DNA of 64,000 nucleotides from Candidatus Acididesulfobacter guangdongensis (lineage in GTDB: Bacteria; SZUA-79; Acidulodesulfobacterales; Acidulodesulfobacteraceae). Both the position numbers and the translations under genes were made by a program. Of the stretch, positions 43,155-51,475 are shown piece after piece (the first letter of the stretch is position 1; each line of letters opens with the position of its first letter). A model generated the notes under the pieces. It did no database searches. It saw only the letters and a program-made list of their open reading frames with translations, and was not told the origin of the DNA. The DNA lies in assembly GCA_004195045.1 (NCBI GenBank), contig SGBC01000003.1:62001-126000 (forward strand), read 5' to 3'.

Positions 43155-43340
43155 TTTATTGAAGTTTATCTCAATATGTAATATGATAAATAGAGCGCAA
43201 GTTGTTTGTTTGATATACAATGTATATTAATTAGCTGCAGTTTGATATTTATAATTTTATATAATTGTATATATAAAATAATTTGACAGATAATATACGG
43301 AAGAGAATAAATAAAATCTTAAATATATTAAGGAGATAAC

Positions 43341-44363
43341 GTGATTTTAGTGCTTAAAAAAAATACAACGGAAAATGAATTTAATTATATATTAAAAAAG
43401 ATTGAATCAGCAGGGTTAAAACCGCACATTTCAAAGGGGGAAGAGGTTACTATAATAGGCTGCATAGGTGTTGAAGATGCCGTTAAAGATTTTTTCAGTG
43501 AGGCGAAGGCTTTACCAGGTGTTGACAAAGCTATACGAATTACAAAACCCTATAAATTAGCTTCTAAAGAAATAGGCAAAGAAAAAACAGTTATTAAGGT
43601 AGGCGATAATGTAGCTTTCGGTTCTGAAAAAATAGTTCTCATAGCAGGTCCTTGCGCTATTGAATCACTTGAAGGTCTTATAGGAATAGCCGAACACGTC
43701 AAAGAAGCCGGCGCTGCAGTATTAAGGGGGGGCGCTTTTAAACCGAGGACCAGCCCTTACAGCTTTCAGGGATTAGGCGAAGAAGGACTTAAGTATATGC
43801 AGAAAGCTAAAGAAAAGACAGGTATGCTGATTGCAACCGAAGTTATGGACCCTAGAGACTTGGATCTTATATGTTCTTACGCTGATATATTGCAGATAGG
43901 CGCAAGGAATATGCAAAATTTCAGACTTCTTCAAGAAGTAGGAAAAGTCAAAAAGCCGGTTATATTAAAACGAGGGTTGTGTTCTACTATTCAGGAATTT
44001 TTAATGTCTGCAGAATATATCATGTCCAACGGCAATGAAGAGGTTATACTCTGTGAAAGAGGCATAAGAACCTATGAAACCGCAACGAGAAATACTTTAG
44101 ACCTAAGCGCTATTCCGGTATTAAAACAACTTTCGCATTTACCGGTTATAGTTGACCCATCGCACGCGGCAGGAACTTGGCAGTATGTCGGACCTCTTTC
44201 TTTAGCCGCAATTGCCGTAGGCGCCGACGGTCTCATGATTGAAGTACATCCTGTTCCTGAAGAAGCTTTTTCCGACGGAGCTCAATCTTTAAAATATGAC
44301 ACTTTTCAGGATATTATAACTAAAGGCAGAAAAGTTGCAGCGGCTGTTGGAAGAAGTATATAA
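43341..44363 (+). CDS. aroF: 3-deoxy-7-phosphoheptulonate synthase (DAHP synthase)
   Basis: First step of the shikimate pathway. The 340-residue enzyme is the type I-beta form with an N-terminal ferredoxin-like regulatory domain (VLKKNTTENEFNYILKKIES) and the KDO8P-synthase-like barrel: AGPCAIESLEG, LRGGAFKPRTSPYSFQGLG, LQIGARNMQNF and VDPSHAAGTWQYV. The GTG start is supported by a strong AAGGAG 7 bases upstream. A TTGACA at 43283 marks a possible promoter with a weak -10. Confidence 0.96.
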   Translation: MILVLKKNTTENEFNYILKKIESAGLKPHISKGEEVTIIGCIGVEDAVKDFFSEAKALPGVDKAIRITKPYKLASKEIGKEKTVIKVGDNVAFGSEKIVLIAGPCAIESLEGLIGIAEHVKEAGAAVLRGGAFKPRTSPYSFQGLGEEGLKYMQKAKEKTGMLIATEVMDPRDLDLICSYADILQIGARNMQNFRLLQEVGKVKKPVILKRGLCSTIQEFLMSAEYIMSNGNEEVILCERGIRTYETATRNTLDLSAIPVLKQLSHLPVIVDPSHAAGTWQYVGPLSLAAIAVGADGLMIEVHPVPEEAFSDGAQSLKYDTFQDIITKGRKVAAAVGRSI

Positions 44364-44510
44364 TATACAATATTATACAATATTTCGCATATAGCATAAA
44401 ACAATAATATATAAAATATTACAATATCTGGCATATAAATATAAATATGTAAGCAATGATTCATGGCGGCGATATTGTCTTAGAAATTAAAGCGGCTAAA
44501 CTAATCATTA

Positions 44511-45470
44511 ATGTTTAAAGAAATTACTATAATCGGTTTGGGATTTATGGGCGCTTCCTTGGCAGGCGCTTTAAAATCTCTGAAACCCGATATCTTTATT
44601 AACGGTCTCGATGTAAATCAAAAAAATATTGATTTTTGTTTTAAAAATAACTTTATTGATAGAGCAGTATTGCTTAATAACATACCTTCCGCATATAATC
44701 CGAAACAGTCAGACATTACAGTTTTATGCATTCCGCCTAAAATAATTTTAAATTTTTTGTCCGTTCATAAAAATTTTCTTTCTCAATTTCAATTGATTAC
44801 GGATATAGGAAGTATAAAAAAAGAAATTGTTTCTACCGCAAAAAGCATAGGATTAAATAATTTTGCAGGTTCGCATCCTATGTGCGGTTCTGATAAAAGC
44901 GGAGCGGAAAATGCAGATATAAATATGTTTCATGGCAAAACATGCATTGTAATCAGAGAAAATAATTTAAATAAAAATTCTAATGACGATGATATTCGTA
45001 ATAATAACGCATCAAATAATTTTTCTGATTTAGAAACAAAAATAAATAATTACAATTATTGTGATTTAAATTTTATAGAAAAGATTACTTTATTCTGGGA
45101 AGCGTTAGGAATGGAAATTGTATATGCCGATGCGTGTTTTCATGACTATATGGTAGGGTATTCCAGTCATTTACCGCATATTGTTTCTTTCTGTCTCAGT
45201 AAAACAGTGCTGGATGCCGCAGATGCAAACCAAACTTTAAATTCTTTAAAATATATAGCTTCCGGTTTTAAAGATACGACGAGGATTGCCGCATCTTCAG
45301 AAAATATCTGGACTGATATTTTTTTATTAAACGCAGATAATTTAATCTCATCATTAGATAATTATATAAATAATCTTAATAAATTTAGAGTCTTGCTGAA
45401 AAATAGCGATGAAAATGCTCTCAGCACGCTAATTGCCGAAATATCTAAGCAAAGAAAAATGCTGAACTGA
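44511..45470 (+). CDS. tyrA: Prephenate dehydrogenase
   Basis: NAD(P)-dependent conversion of prephenate to hydroxyphenylpyruvate for tyrosine. The Rossmann motif GLGFMGASLAGALK is at the N-terminus, followed by TDIGSIKKEI and the prephenate-binding GSHPMCGSDKSGAENA. The C-terminal helical domain contains the SHLPHIVSFCL motif. At 319 residues it is longer than the usual 280-290: an Asn/Asp-rich insertion of about 32 residues (nt 44965-45060) interrupts the segment before FFEALG-type sequence (here FWEALG). No ACT domain is visible. Confidence 0.94.
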   Translation: MFKEITIIGLGFMGASLAGALKSLKPDIFINGLDVNQKNIDFCFKNNFIDRAVLLNNIPSAYNPKQSDITVLCIPPKIILNFLSVHKNFLSQFQLITDIGSIKKEIVSTAKSIGLNNFAGSHPMCGSDKSGAENADINMFHGKTCIVIRENNLNKNSNDDDIRNNNASNNFSDLETKINNYNYCDLNFIEKITLFWEALGMEIVYADACFHDYMVGYSSHLPHIVSFCLSKTVLDAADANQTLNSLKYIASGFKDTTRIAASSENIWTDIFLLNADNLISSLDNYINNLNKFRVLLKNSDENALSTLIAEISKQRKMLN

Positions 45471-45486
45471 CTATTTAAAAAAAATT

Positions 45487-46932
45487 ATGTCTGGAGGAAA
45501 TTTGATTAAATTATCTACCGATGCAAATAGTGTATTAGTTAAAGGATTAGATAAACCGCTAAAATCGGAAATAACCGTTCCTGCAGATAAATCAATTTCG
45601 CATAGAGCAGTAATGCTTGGTTCGATTGCAAACGGAAATTCGATTGTCGGCAGGCTTTCAGTATCGCGTGACAATCTCGCTACCGTTGCAGCATTCAGAA
45701 AACTCGGCATAAGAATAGAAACGACTAAGGAAAATAAAATAAAAGTTCACGGCAACGGTCTGTTTGGACTGAAAGAGCCGCAAAGCGTAATAAACACATA
45801 TAACTCAGGTACGCTGACAAGGCTTATCGCAGGTATTTTAGCGGGAAACGATTTTTTTTCTGTGCTGTCCGGCGACAAATATTTGAATTCGCGTCCTATG
45901 GCAAGGATAATAGACCCTTTGTCGCTTATGGGCGCTAAAATTTTCGGCAGAAAAAATAATTATCCGCCATTATCTATAATAGGTTCAAAATTAAATCCTA
46001 TTTACTATGATGTGCCGATTCCCAGCGCGCAGGTCAAATCATGTCTAATTTTTGCAGGATTATATGCGGACGGAAACACCGTCATTTATGAAAAAAATAA
46101 AACAAGAGACCACACTGAAAAATTTTTATCGCTTCAAGATTATCCGTTTACGGAAGAAGATACGGCTGACGGCGGAAATATAATAAATGTAAAAGGCGGC
46201 GGAGAGTTAAAGCCTTTTAATATCGAAATTCCGGGAGATTTCAGCAGCGCTGCTTTTTTTATTGCCCTTGGACTTCTATTGAAAGATTCTGAAATAACTA
46301 TAAAAGATGTGCTTTTAAACGATAGAAGGGTTGGACTTATTAATATCCTGAAAAGAATGCATGCAAATGTTGAAATAATTGATTATAAGGAAGATTTTGA
46401 GAAAGTCGGAACAATTAAAGCGTCATATTCTAAGCTTTCGGCAATAAGTATAACCGAGGAAGACGTTCCGGATATGATTGATGAATTTCCTATATTTGCG
46501 GTAATAGCGTCTTTTGCCGAAGGCATCACCGCTGTTCGCGGCGCTAAAGAATTGCGTGTAAAAGAAACGGACAGAATAAAAGCTATAGCGGCTAATTTAA
46601 ATAAATTCGGCATTAAATCCAAAGAATATGATGACGGGTTTGAAATAGAAGGCAATCCTGATTATTCAGGACAACTATATAAGTTCAATAATTCCGAGCG
46701 AAAGCCTGCCCTTATAAATAAGTCAAATAATTTTGCGGGGTTAGACAATTTGACCGAAAAAGAAGACGCCGCCGGCTTTTATATTAAATCTTACGGCGAC
46801 CATAGAATAGCCATGTCTATGATAATCTTGGCTCTTTTATTAAAAAACAAAGAAACGGAAGTTAAGGATGTTAGATGTATAAATACGTCATTTCCTAATT
46901 TTTTTAATATATTAAACAATATTATTGATTAA
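45487..46932 (+). CDS. aroA: 3-phosphoshikimate 1-carboxyvinyltransferase (EPSP synthase)
   Basis: Adds the enolpyruvyl group to shikimate-3-phosphate. Motifs are VPADKSISHRAVMLGSIA, the PEP-binding NSGTLTRLIAG, SRPMARIIDPL, FSSAAFFIALG, and the late KETDRIKA and GDHRIAMSM. The length of 481 residues exceeds the usual 420-445 because of an Asn/Lys/Glu-rich loop near residues 391-428, just before GDHRIAM. The start is ambiguous: ATG at 45487 has no upstream ribosome site, but GGAGG within the first codons would serve an in-frame TTG at 45502. Confidence 0.95.
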   Translation: MSGGNLIKLSTDANSVLVKGLDKPLKSEITVPADKSISHRAVMLGSIANGNSIVGRLSVSRDNLATVAAFRKLGIRIETTKENKIKVHGNGLFGLKEPQSVINTYNSGTLTRLIAGILAGNDFFSVLSGDKYLNSRPMARIIDPLSLMGAKIFGRKNNYPPLSIIGSKLNPIYYDVPIPSAQVKSCLIFAGLYADGNTVIYEKNKTRDHTEKFLSLQDYPFTEEDTADGGNIINVKGGGELKPFNIEIPGDFSSAAFFIALGLLLKDSEITIKDVLLNDRRVGLINILKRMHANVEIIDYKEDFEKVGTIKASYSKLSAISITEEDVPDMIDEFPIFAVIASFAEGITAVRGAKELRVKETDRIKAIAANLNKFGIKSKEYDDGFEIEGNPDYSGQLYKFNNSERKPALINKSNNFAGLDNLTEKEDAAGFYIKSYGDHRIAMSMIILALLLKNKETEVKDVRCINTSFPNFFNILNNIID

Positions 46933-46941
46933 TTTTTAATA

Positions 46942-47790
46942 ATGAAAATAACGGTAGCTCCGAGCGCAGGTTTTTGTTTCGGCGTAAAAAGAGCAATAAA
47001 TCTTGCAATAGACAGCGCATCAAAGTTCGATTCCGAATTAAATACGCTTGGACCTATTATACATAACCCTCAAGTCGTCAGCCAGTTAAAAGACAAAAAA
47101 ATATTTCCGGTAGATACCGTAGATGAAATTAAATCAGATAAAGTTATAATAAGGTCTCACGGCATTAAATCTGACGTCGAAGATAAAATTTTACAAAAAA
47201 ATATTACTATAATCGACGCAACATGCCCATTTGTAAAAAGGTCACAGGAATATATAAAAAAAGCCTTTCAGGAAGGTTATTTTATAATAATGGTCGGGGA
47301 CGACAAGCATCCCGAAGTTCAAAGCGTTATAAGTTTTGCAGATTCTGCAAGGTATAAAGTCGTAAACAGAATAGAAGAGCTTGAGCAGATAAAATTTAAT
47401 GAAAAGATAGCGCTTATTTCACAAACAACGCAGGATATTAATTTTTATCTGTCTATAATTTGCGAGGTATTTAAAAAAACAAGTAAAGAGATTATAGTTT
47501 TTAATACTATTTGCGATGCTACAAAACTTAAACAGGAAGAAGCTGCCCTGCTTTCTTCAGAATCCGACATAATGATAGTAGTAGGAGGATATAATAGCGC
47601 TAACACGAATAAACTTAAAAATATCTGCAAGAAAATTCAAAATAATACATATCATATTGAAACTGAAGCGGAGCTTGAATCTAAATGGTTTAAGAACGCT
47701 GAAAATATCGGAATTACAGCAGGAGCTTCCACTCCGGATTGGATTATAGAAAAGGTTGTTGAAAAAATACGAAGTTTTGATGTATTATAA
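46942..47790 (+). CDS. ispH: 4-hydroxy-3-methylbut-2-enyl diphosphate reductase
   Basis: Last step of the MEP isoprenoid pathway; reduces HMBPP to IPP and DMAPP. The three cluster-binding cysteines are visible in AGFCFGVKRA, DATCPFVKRSQ and NTICDATKLKQ. IRSHGI, VGDDKHPE and AGASTPDWII are also conserved. The 282-residue length is normal. The gene starts only 9 bases after aroA; cytidylate kinase (cmk), often found at this spot in related clusters, is absent. rpsA follows. Confidence 0.96.
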   Translation: MKITVAPSAGFCFGVKRAINLAIDSASKFDSELNTLGPIIHNPQVVSQLKDKKIFPVDTVDEIKSDKVIIRSHGIKSDVEDKILQKNITIIDATCPFVKRSQEYIKKAFQEGYFIIMVGDDKHPEVQSVISFADSARYKVVNRIEELEQIKFNEKIALISQTTQDINFYLSIICEVFKKTSKEIIVFNTICDATKLKQEEAALLSSESDIMIVVGGYNSANTNKLKNICKKIQNNTYHIETEAELESKWFKNAENIGITAGASTPDWIIEKVVEKIRSFDVL

Positions 47791-47868
47791 TTAAAAATAA
47801 AATATTTGCTAAATTATTAAAGGTGTGATAGATTAGATTTATTAATTTTAGGAGGTTACAACTACTAT

Positions 47869-49476
47869 ATGGCTCAAAAAAATTTTAAAGAGAGAATTAA
47901 CGCAGGCGGTGAACTTTCAGAGTTTGAACTTTTATTAGAATCTTATGATAATTTATCTAATCCCGGATTAATCAGAAAAGGGCAGATTATCAACATCGAC
48001 GACAAGTATATATATGTCAATGTAGGCGATAAGTCCGACGGAATTATTTCTATAGAAGAGTTTGTTTCTGAAGAAGGTCAACCAGATATTACGGTCACCG
48101 TTGGAGAAACAATTGATGTGTTTGTGGGTCAATACGACGATAAAATAGGCTACTTGAGACTATCTAAAGAAAAAGCGAAAAGTTTATCTATTCTTGATGA
48201 TATAGAGGAAATGTATACCTCAGGCGGTATTATTAAGGGAACTATCGTATCTAAAACTAAAGGCGGATTAATAGTTGACCTTAACGGGGTTACCGCTTTT
48301 TTACCGGGCTCTCAAATTGATATTAAACTTACAAAAGATTTCGATAGCTATTTAGGTAAAACGCTTGATTTTGTAATAATAAATTTTAATAAGAAAACAT
48401 GTAACATTATTCTTTCCAGACGTAAGATTATTGAAGACGATCTTAAAAAAATAAGAGAGAATGTCGTTACGGAAGTAAACGAAGGCGATATAATAGAAGG
48501 TATAGTCAAAAATATAACCGATTACGGAGTTTTTGTCGATCTTGGCGGTATGGACGGTTTAATCTATATAACAGATGTTTCATGGAAAAGAATTTCGCAT
48601 CCGTCTGAAATTCTTTATCTGGGTGAAAAGATAAAAGTCAAGGTAATTAAATACGATAAAGAGAAAAATAGAGTATCGCTTGGCTATAAACAGCTTTTCC
48701 CTGACCCGTGGGAAAATGTTACCGAAAGACATAAAGTAGGCGATGTTGTGGACGGAGTAATAATAAATATCACTGATTACGGCGCTTTTGTAGAATTAGA
48801 AGACGATGTTGAAGGTTTAATCCATATTTCCGAAATGGCTTGGGATAAGAAACAATCCGACCCCAAACTGTTTGTTGCTAAAGGAGAAAAAATTAAAGTC
48901 GCTATTATCAGCATTGAACCTGAAAACAGAAAAATGTCTTTGAGCATGAAACAGCTAACGGAAAATCCATGGGACAGCATTAAAAACAAATATCCTGTGG
49001 GGACAATCGTAGATACAAAAGTTAAAAATATATTTGAATTTGGCGTATCTGTCGAGTTAGAAGACAACTTTGACGGATTTATTAAACAGAGCGACATCTC
49101 ATGGACTAAAAGACCTAAGCATCCGCAGGAAATATATAAAAAAAATGATGCCGTTAAAGCTGTTATTATCAGTATTGACGATGAGCGCCAGAGGATATAT
49201 CTGGGTATTAAGCAGTTAACGGAAAATCCGTGGAAAACTGTCAATGAACGGTATTCTATCGGCGCAAAAGTTGAAGGAAAAATCTCTAATATTACGGAAT
49301 TCGGTGTTTTTGTATGTCTCGAGGAAGGTATAGAGGGATTAATACATAATTCAAAAATTCCTGAAAATTTTATTAAAGATAATAATATTGAAATTGGTTC
49401 CAATATAGTTTCTGAAGTAATTTCAATAGAATCTGACGATCAGAAAATCGGCCTTTCGCTTGTCAATGCCGGTTAA
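47869..49476 (+). CDS. rpsA: 30S ribosomal protein S1
   Basis: The 535-residue protein has six S1 RNA-binding domains, beginning near residues 36, 118, 202, 287, 374 and 461. Domains 3-6 carry the repeated DYGVFVDLGG / DYGAFVELEDDVEGLIHISE pattern. It binds mRNA on the 30S subunit and aids initiation. The strong AGGAGGT before the ATG fits high expression. The position after ispH is usual for deltaproteobacteria. It contrasts with the many Shine-Dalgarno-poor genes here, for which S1 may be important (inference). Confidence 0.96.
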   Translation: MAQKNFKERINAGGELSEFELLLESYDNLSNPGLIRKGQIINIDDKYIYVNVGDKSDGIISIEEFVSEEGQPDITVTVGETIDVFVGQYDDKIGYLRLSKEKAKSLSILDDIEEMYTSGGIIKGTIVSKTKGGLIVDLNGVTAFLPGSQIDIKLTKDFDSYLGKTLDFVIINFNKKTCNIILSRRKIIEDDLKKIRENVVTEVNEGDIIEGIVKNITDYGVFVDLGGMDGLIYITDVSWKRISHPSEILYLGEKIKVKVIKYDKEKNRVSLGYKQLFPDPWENVTERHKVGDVVDGVIINITDYGAFVELEDDVEGLIHISEMAWDKKQSDPKLFVAKGEKIKVAIISIEPENRKMSLSMKQLTENPWDSIKNKYPVGTIVDTKVKNIFEFGVSVELEDNFDGFIKQSDISWTKRPKHPQEIYKKNDAVKAVIISIDDERQRIYLGIKQLTENPWKTVNERYSIGAKVEGKISNITEFGVFVCLEEGIEGLIHNSKIPENFIKDNNIEIGSNIVSEVISIESDDQKIGLSLVNAG

Positions 49477-49586
49477 AATATCATTAATAACAATATAAAA
49501 TTATTATATTTAACTAACTTGATTAAATAAATATTTTGTTACTGTTATTATGGGAAGAATAGTATTATTATTTATAATGTAAATAT

Positions 49587-49661
49587 AATGGAATATATTA
49601 TATATGTAATATTTAATATAAGAAAATTGTTATAAGATATTATTGTAAAATATATTCCATT
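49587..49661 (+). repeat. Long-range inverted repeat upstream of sppA
   Basis: AATGGAATATATT (49587-49599) and its exact reverse complement (49649-49661) enclose 49 AT-rich bases. The right arm ends 23 bases before the sppA ATG, so it could fold in the mRNA leader. The remainder of the 208-base rpsA-sppA gap shows nothing clear. Confidence 0.5.
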
Positions 49662-49684
49662 TTTAATATGCAGGTGTTCATAAT

Positions 49685-50608
49685 ATGAGTAATTCGAAGC
49701 ATCCGTTTATTACGGGATTTGTCTTTTTGATTGTTTTTGTCGCTGTTTTCGGTTTAGGAATATATTTTATTTTGTTTAATTTTCAATCTAAGTCCGCAGA
49801 ATATAATGTAGTACGCGGCACTTCCGCTTATGCTATAGGCGTAATAAATTTAGACGGTCCTATAACATCTTCTTCTAATTTTATATCCCTATTAAATCAT
49901 TATAAACACGATTCATACGTTAAAGCAATTGTTATAAAAGTGGATTCTCCGGGAGGAGAAGTCGCACCGTCGCAGGCTATGTACGAACAGCTTATGAAGT
50001 TCAAAAAATATAAGAAAGTGGTTGTATCTATGGGTTCGGTTGCTGCATCTGGCGCATATTATATATCGTCTGCCGCAAATAAAATTGTTGCAGAACCAGG
50101 AACCCTGACCGGCTCAATAGGTGTGATTATGGAAATGCCTAATGTTTATAAACTGTTTAAAAAGGTAGGTATTTCTTATAATTATATTGTCAGCGGACCT
50201 TATAAAGATATAGGCACTCCGTTTAAAAAAATGACGCCTGCTCAAAGAAAAAAAATGCAGGGAGTAGTTATGAACGTTTACGGTCAGTTTGTTCACGCCG
50301 TTGCGAAAGCGAGGCATCTAAAAGTTTCTTATGTTAAAAAGTATGCCAACGGCATGGTTTATTCCGGAGAACAGGCTTTAAAGCTGCATCTTATAGATAA
50401 GCTCGGAGATTTTCAGGATGCTGTTAAATTGGCTGCAAAATTATCCAATATTAAAGGTAAACCGACGGTTATTTATCCGATTAAGAAACAATCGCCTATT
50501 TTTCAATCATTTATTAAAAAAGCTATTGAAACCTTTATTCATAAAATTGGAACGGAAAGCAGTTTTCAGGGATTAGATGCTATAACCTCTTTAAGATTAA
50601 ATTTGTAG
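49685..50608 (+). CDS. sppA: Signal peptide peptidase SppA (36 kDa type)
   Basis: A membrane-anchored S49 serine protease that degrades signal peptides after release. One N-terminal transmembrane segment (residues 9-33) anchors the periplasmic protease domain. The Ser-Lys dyad is visible as Ser122 in GSVAASGAYYISS and Lys174 in SGPYKDIGTP. The substrate groove motif KVDSPGGEV is also present. At 307 residues it is the short, single-domain form. An AGGTG precedes the ATG. Confidence 0.94.
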   Translation: MSNSKHPFITGFVFLIVFVAVFGLGIYFILFNFQSKSAEYNVVRGTSAYAIGVINLDGPITSSSNFISLLNHYKHDSYVKAIVIKVDSPGGEVAPSQAMYEQLMKFKKYKKVVVSMGSVAASGAYYISSAANKIVAEPGTLTGSIGVIMEMPNVYKLFKKVGISYNYIVSGPYKDIGTPFKKMTPAQRKKMQGVVMNVYGQFVHAVAKARHLKVSYVKKYANGMVYSGEQALKLHLIDKLGDFQDAVKLAAKLSNIKGKPTVIYPIKKQSPIFQSFIKKAIETFIHKIGTESSFQGLDAITSLRLNL

Positions 50609-50647
50609 TATAATTTTATAATTTGGCAAAAATTAAATAATTAGATT

Positions 50648-51136
50648 ATGAAAATTATATATGCTCCATGGCGTATGGATTATCTTATGCAGGATAAATC
50701 TAAAATAAATGAATGCGTGTTTTGTGTTGACGACGAGTCATTTGACAATAAGTATATGCTTTACAGAGGCAAATATTCTTTCGTAAAGCTAAATATGTTT
50801 CCGTACAATTGCGGACATTTGCTTGTTATACCGTATGTTCACAGTAAAGAAATGAGTGAGCTGACGTATGAAGCAGGCGCTGAAGTTATGCGGCTCATCT
50901 CTAAATCATGCGATATATTAACGAAAGCGTATAAATGCGACGGTATCAATGTCGGACTAAATATCGGCAAGGCTGCCGGCGCAGGCATTGAAAAGCATTT
51001 GCATTTTCATATTATTCCAAGGTGGGAAGGAGACGTCAGTTTTTATTCCGCGTGCTCCGATCTAAGAGTCGTCTCTGAACTTCTCGATGATACATATGCA
51101 AAATTAATTGACTATTTTAAAAAGATGGAAATTTAA
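50648..51136 (+). CDS. HIT family protein (Ap4A hydrolase/phosphorylase-like)
   Basis: A 162-residue histidine-triad protein. The start IYAPWRMDYLM and ECVFCVDDES resemble HIT proteins of the Ap4A phosphorylase-like (Rv2613c/Aph-like) subfamily. NCGHLLVIPYVH and the catalytic triad HLHFHIIPRWEGD are intact. The likely substrates are dinucleoside polyphosphates or nucleotide phosphoramidates. The gene starts 40 bases after sppA and is followed at 5 bases by lapA. Confidence 0.88.
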   Translation: MKIIYAPWRMDYLMQDKSKINECVFCVDDESFDNKYMLYRGKYSFVKLNMFPYNCGHLLVIPYVHSKEMSELTYEAGAEVMRLISKSCDILTKAYKCDGINVGLNIGKAAGAGIEKHLHFHIIPRWEGDVSFYSACSDLRVVSELLDDTYAKLIDYFKKMEI

Positions 51137-51141
51137 TTTAT

Positions 51142-51405
51142 ATGATAAAAATTATTAATTTTATATTATTAGTTATATTTGTAATATTTGTTCTTGTTTT
51201 TACTATATATAATCATGCTCTTGTCAGGGTCACGCTATTTAATTACGAATCTATTAAGATGCCGCTGTCTGTTGTCGTATTTGCTTCGATTATACTCGGA
51301 ATAGCTATAGCCTTGGTTTACCATTTCTTTATTTTATTTAAAATAAAGAAAGAAAATAAAAAAGAGGCAGATAAAAATAAAAGTCAAAAACCAAAAATAG
51401 ATTAG
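51142..51405 (+). CDS. lapA: LapA family membrane protein (DUF1049)
   Basis: An 87-residue membrane protein with two transmembrane segments (about residues 5-22 and 42-64) and a basic C-terminal tail. The NHALVRVTLF motif between them is typical of LapA, which works with LapB in controlling LPS synthesis in enterobacteria. Here lapB does not follow. The stop codon is embedded in a TAGATTAA-type repeat. Confidence 0.75.
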   Translation: MIKIINFILLVIFVIFVLVFTIYNHALVRVTLFNYESIKMPLSVVVFASIILGIAIALVYHFFILFKIKKENKKEADKNKSQKPKID

Positions 51406-51443
51406 TAGATTAATTAATAGATTAATAGATTAATAGATTAATT
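51399..51443 (+). repeat. Octanucleotide tandem repeat after lapA
   Basis: Imperfect repeats of ATAGATTA / TAGATTAA, with three exact copies from 51417, run from the last codons of lapA into the short spacer before glnD. The unit is AT-only and its number could vary by slippage. Confidence 0.8.
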
Positions 51444-51475
51444 AACAGAACAATATGCATAGGACATAATTTGCT

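Noticed and set aside
43283-43317. Promoter for aroF beginning with TTGACA
   Set aside because: The -35 is perfect but no acceptable -10 lies at 16-18 bases, so it is not listed as a feature.
48777-49403. A 208-codon open frame on the - strand inside rpsA
   Set aside because: It lies antisense to conserved S1 domains and its product reflects the repeated S1 coding sequence; it has no family features or ribosome site.
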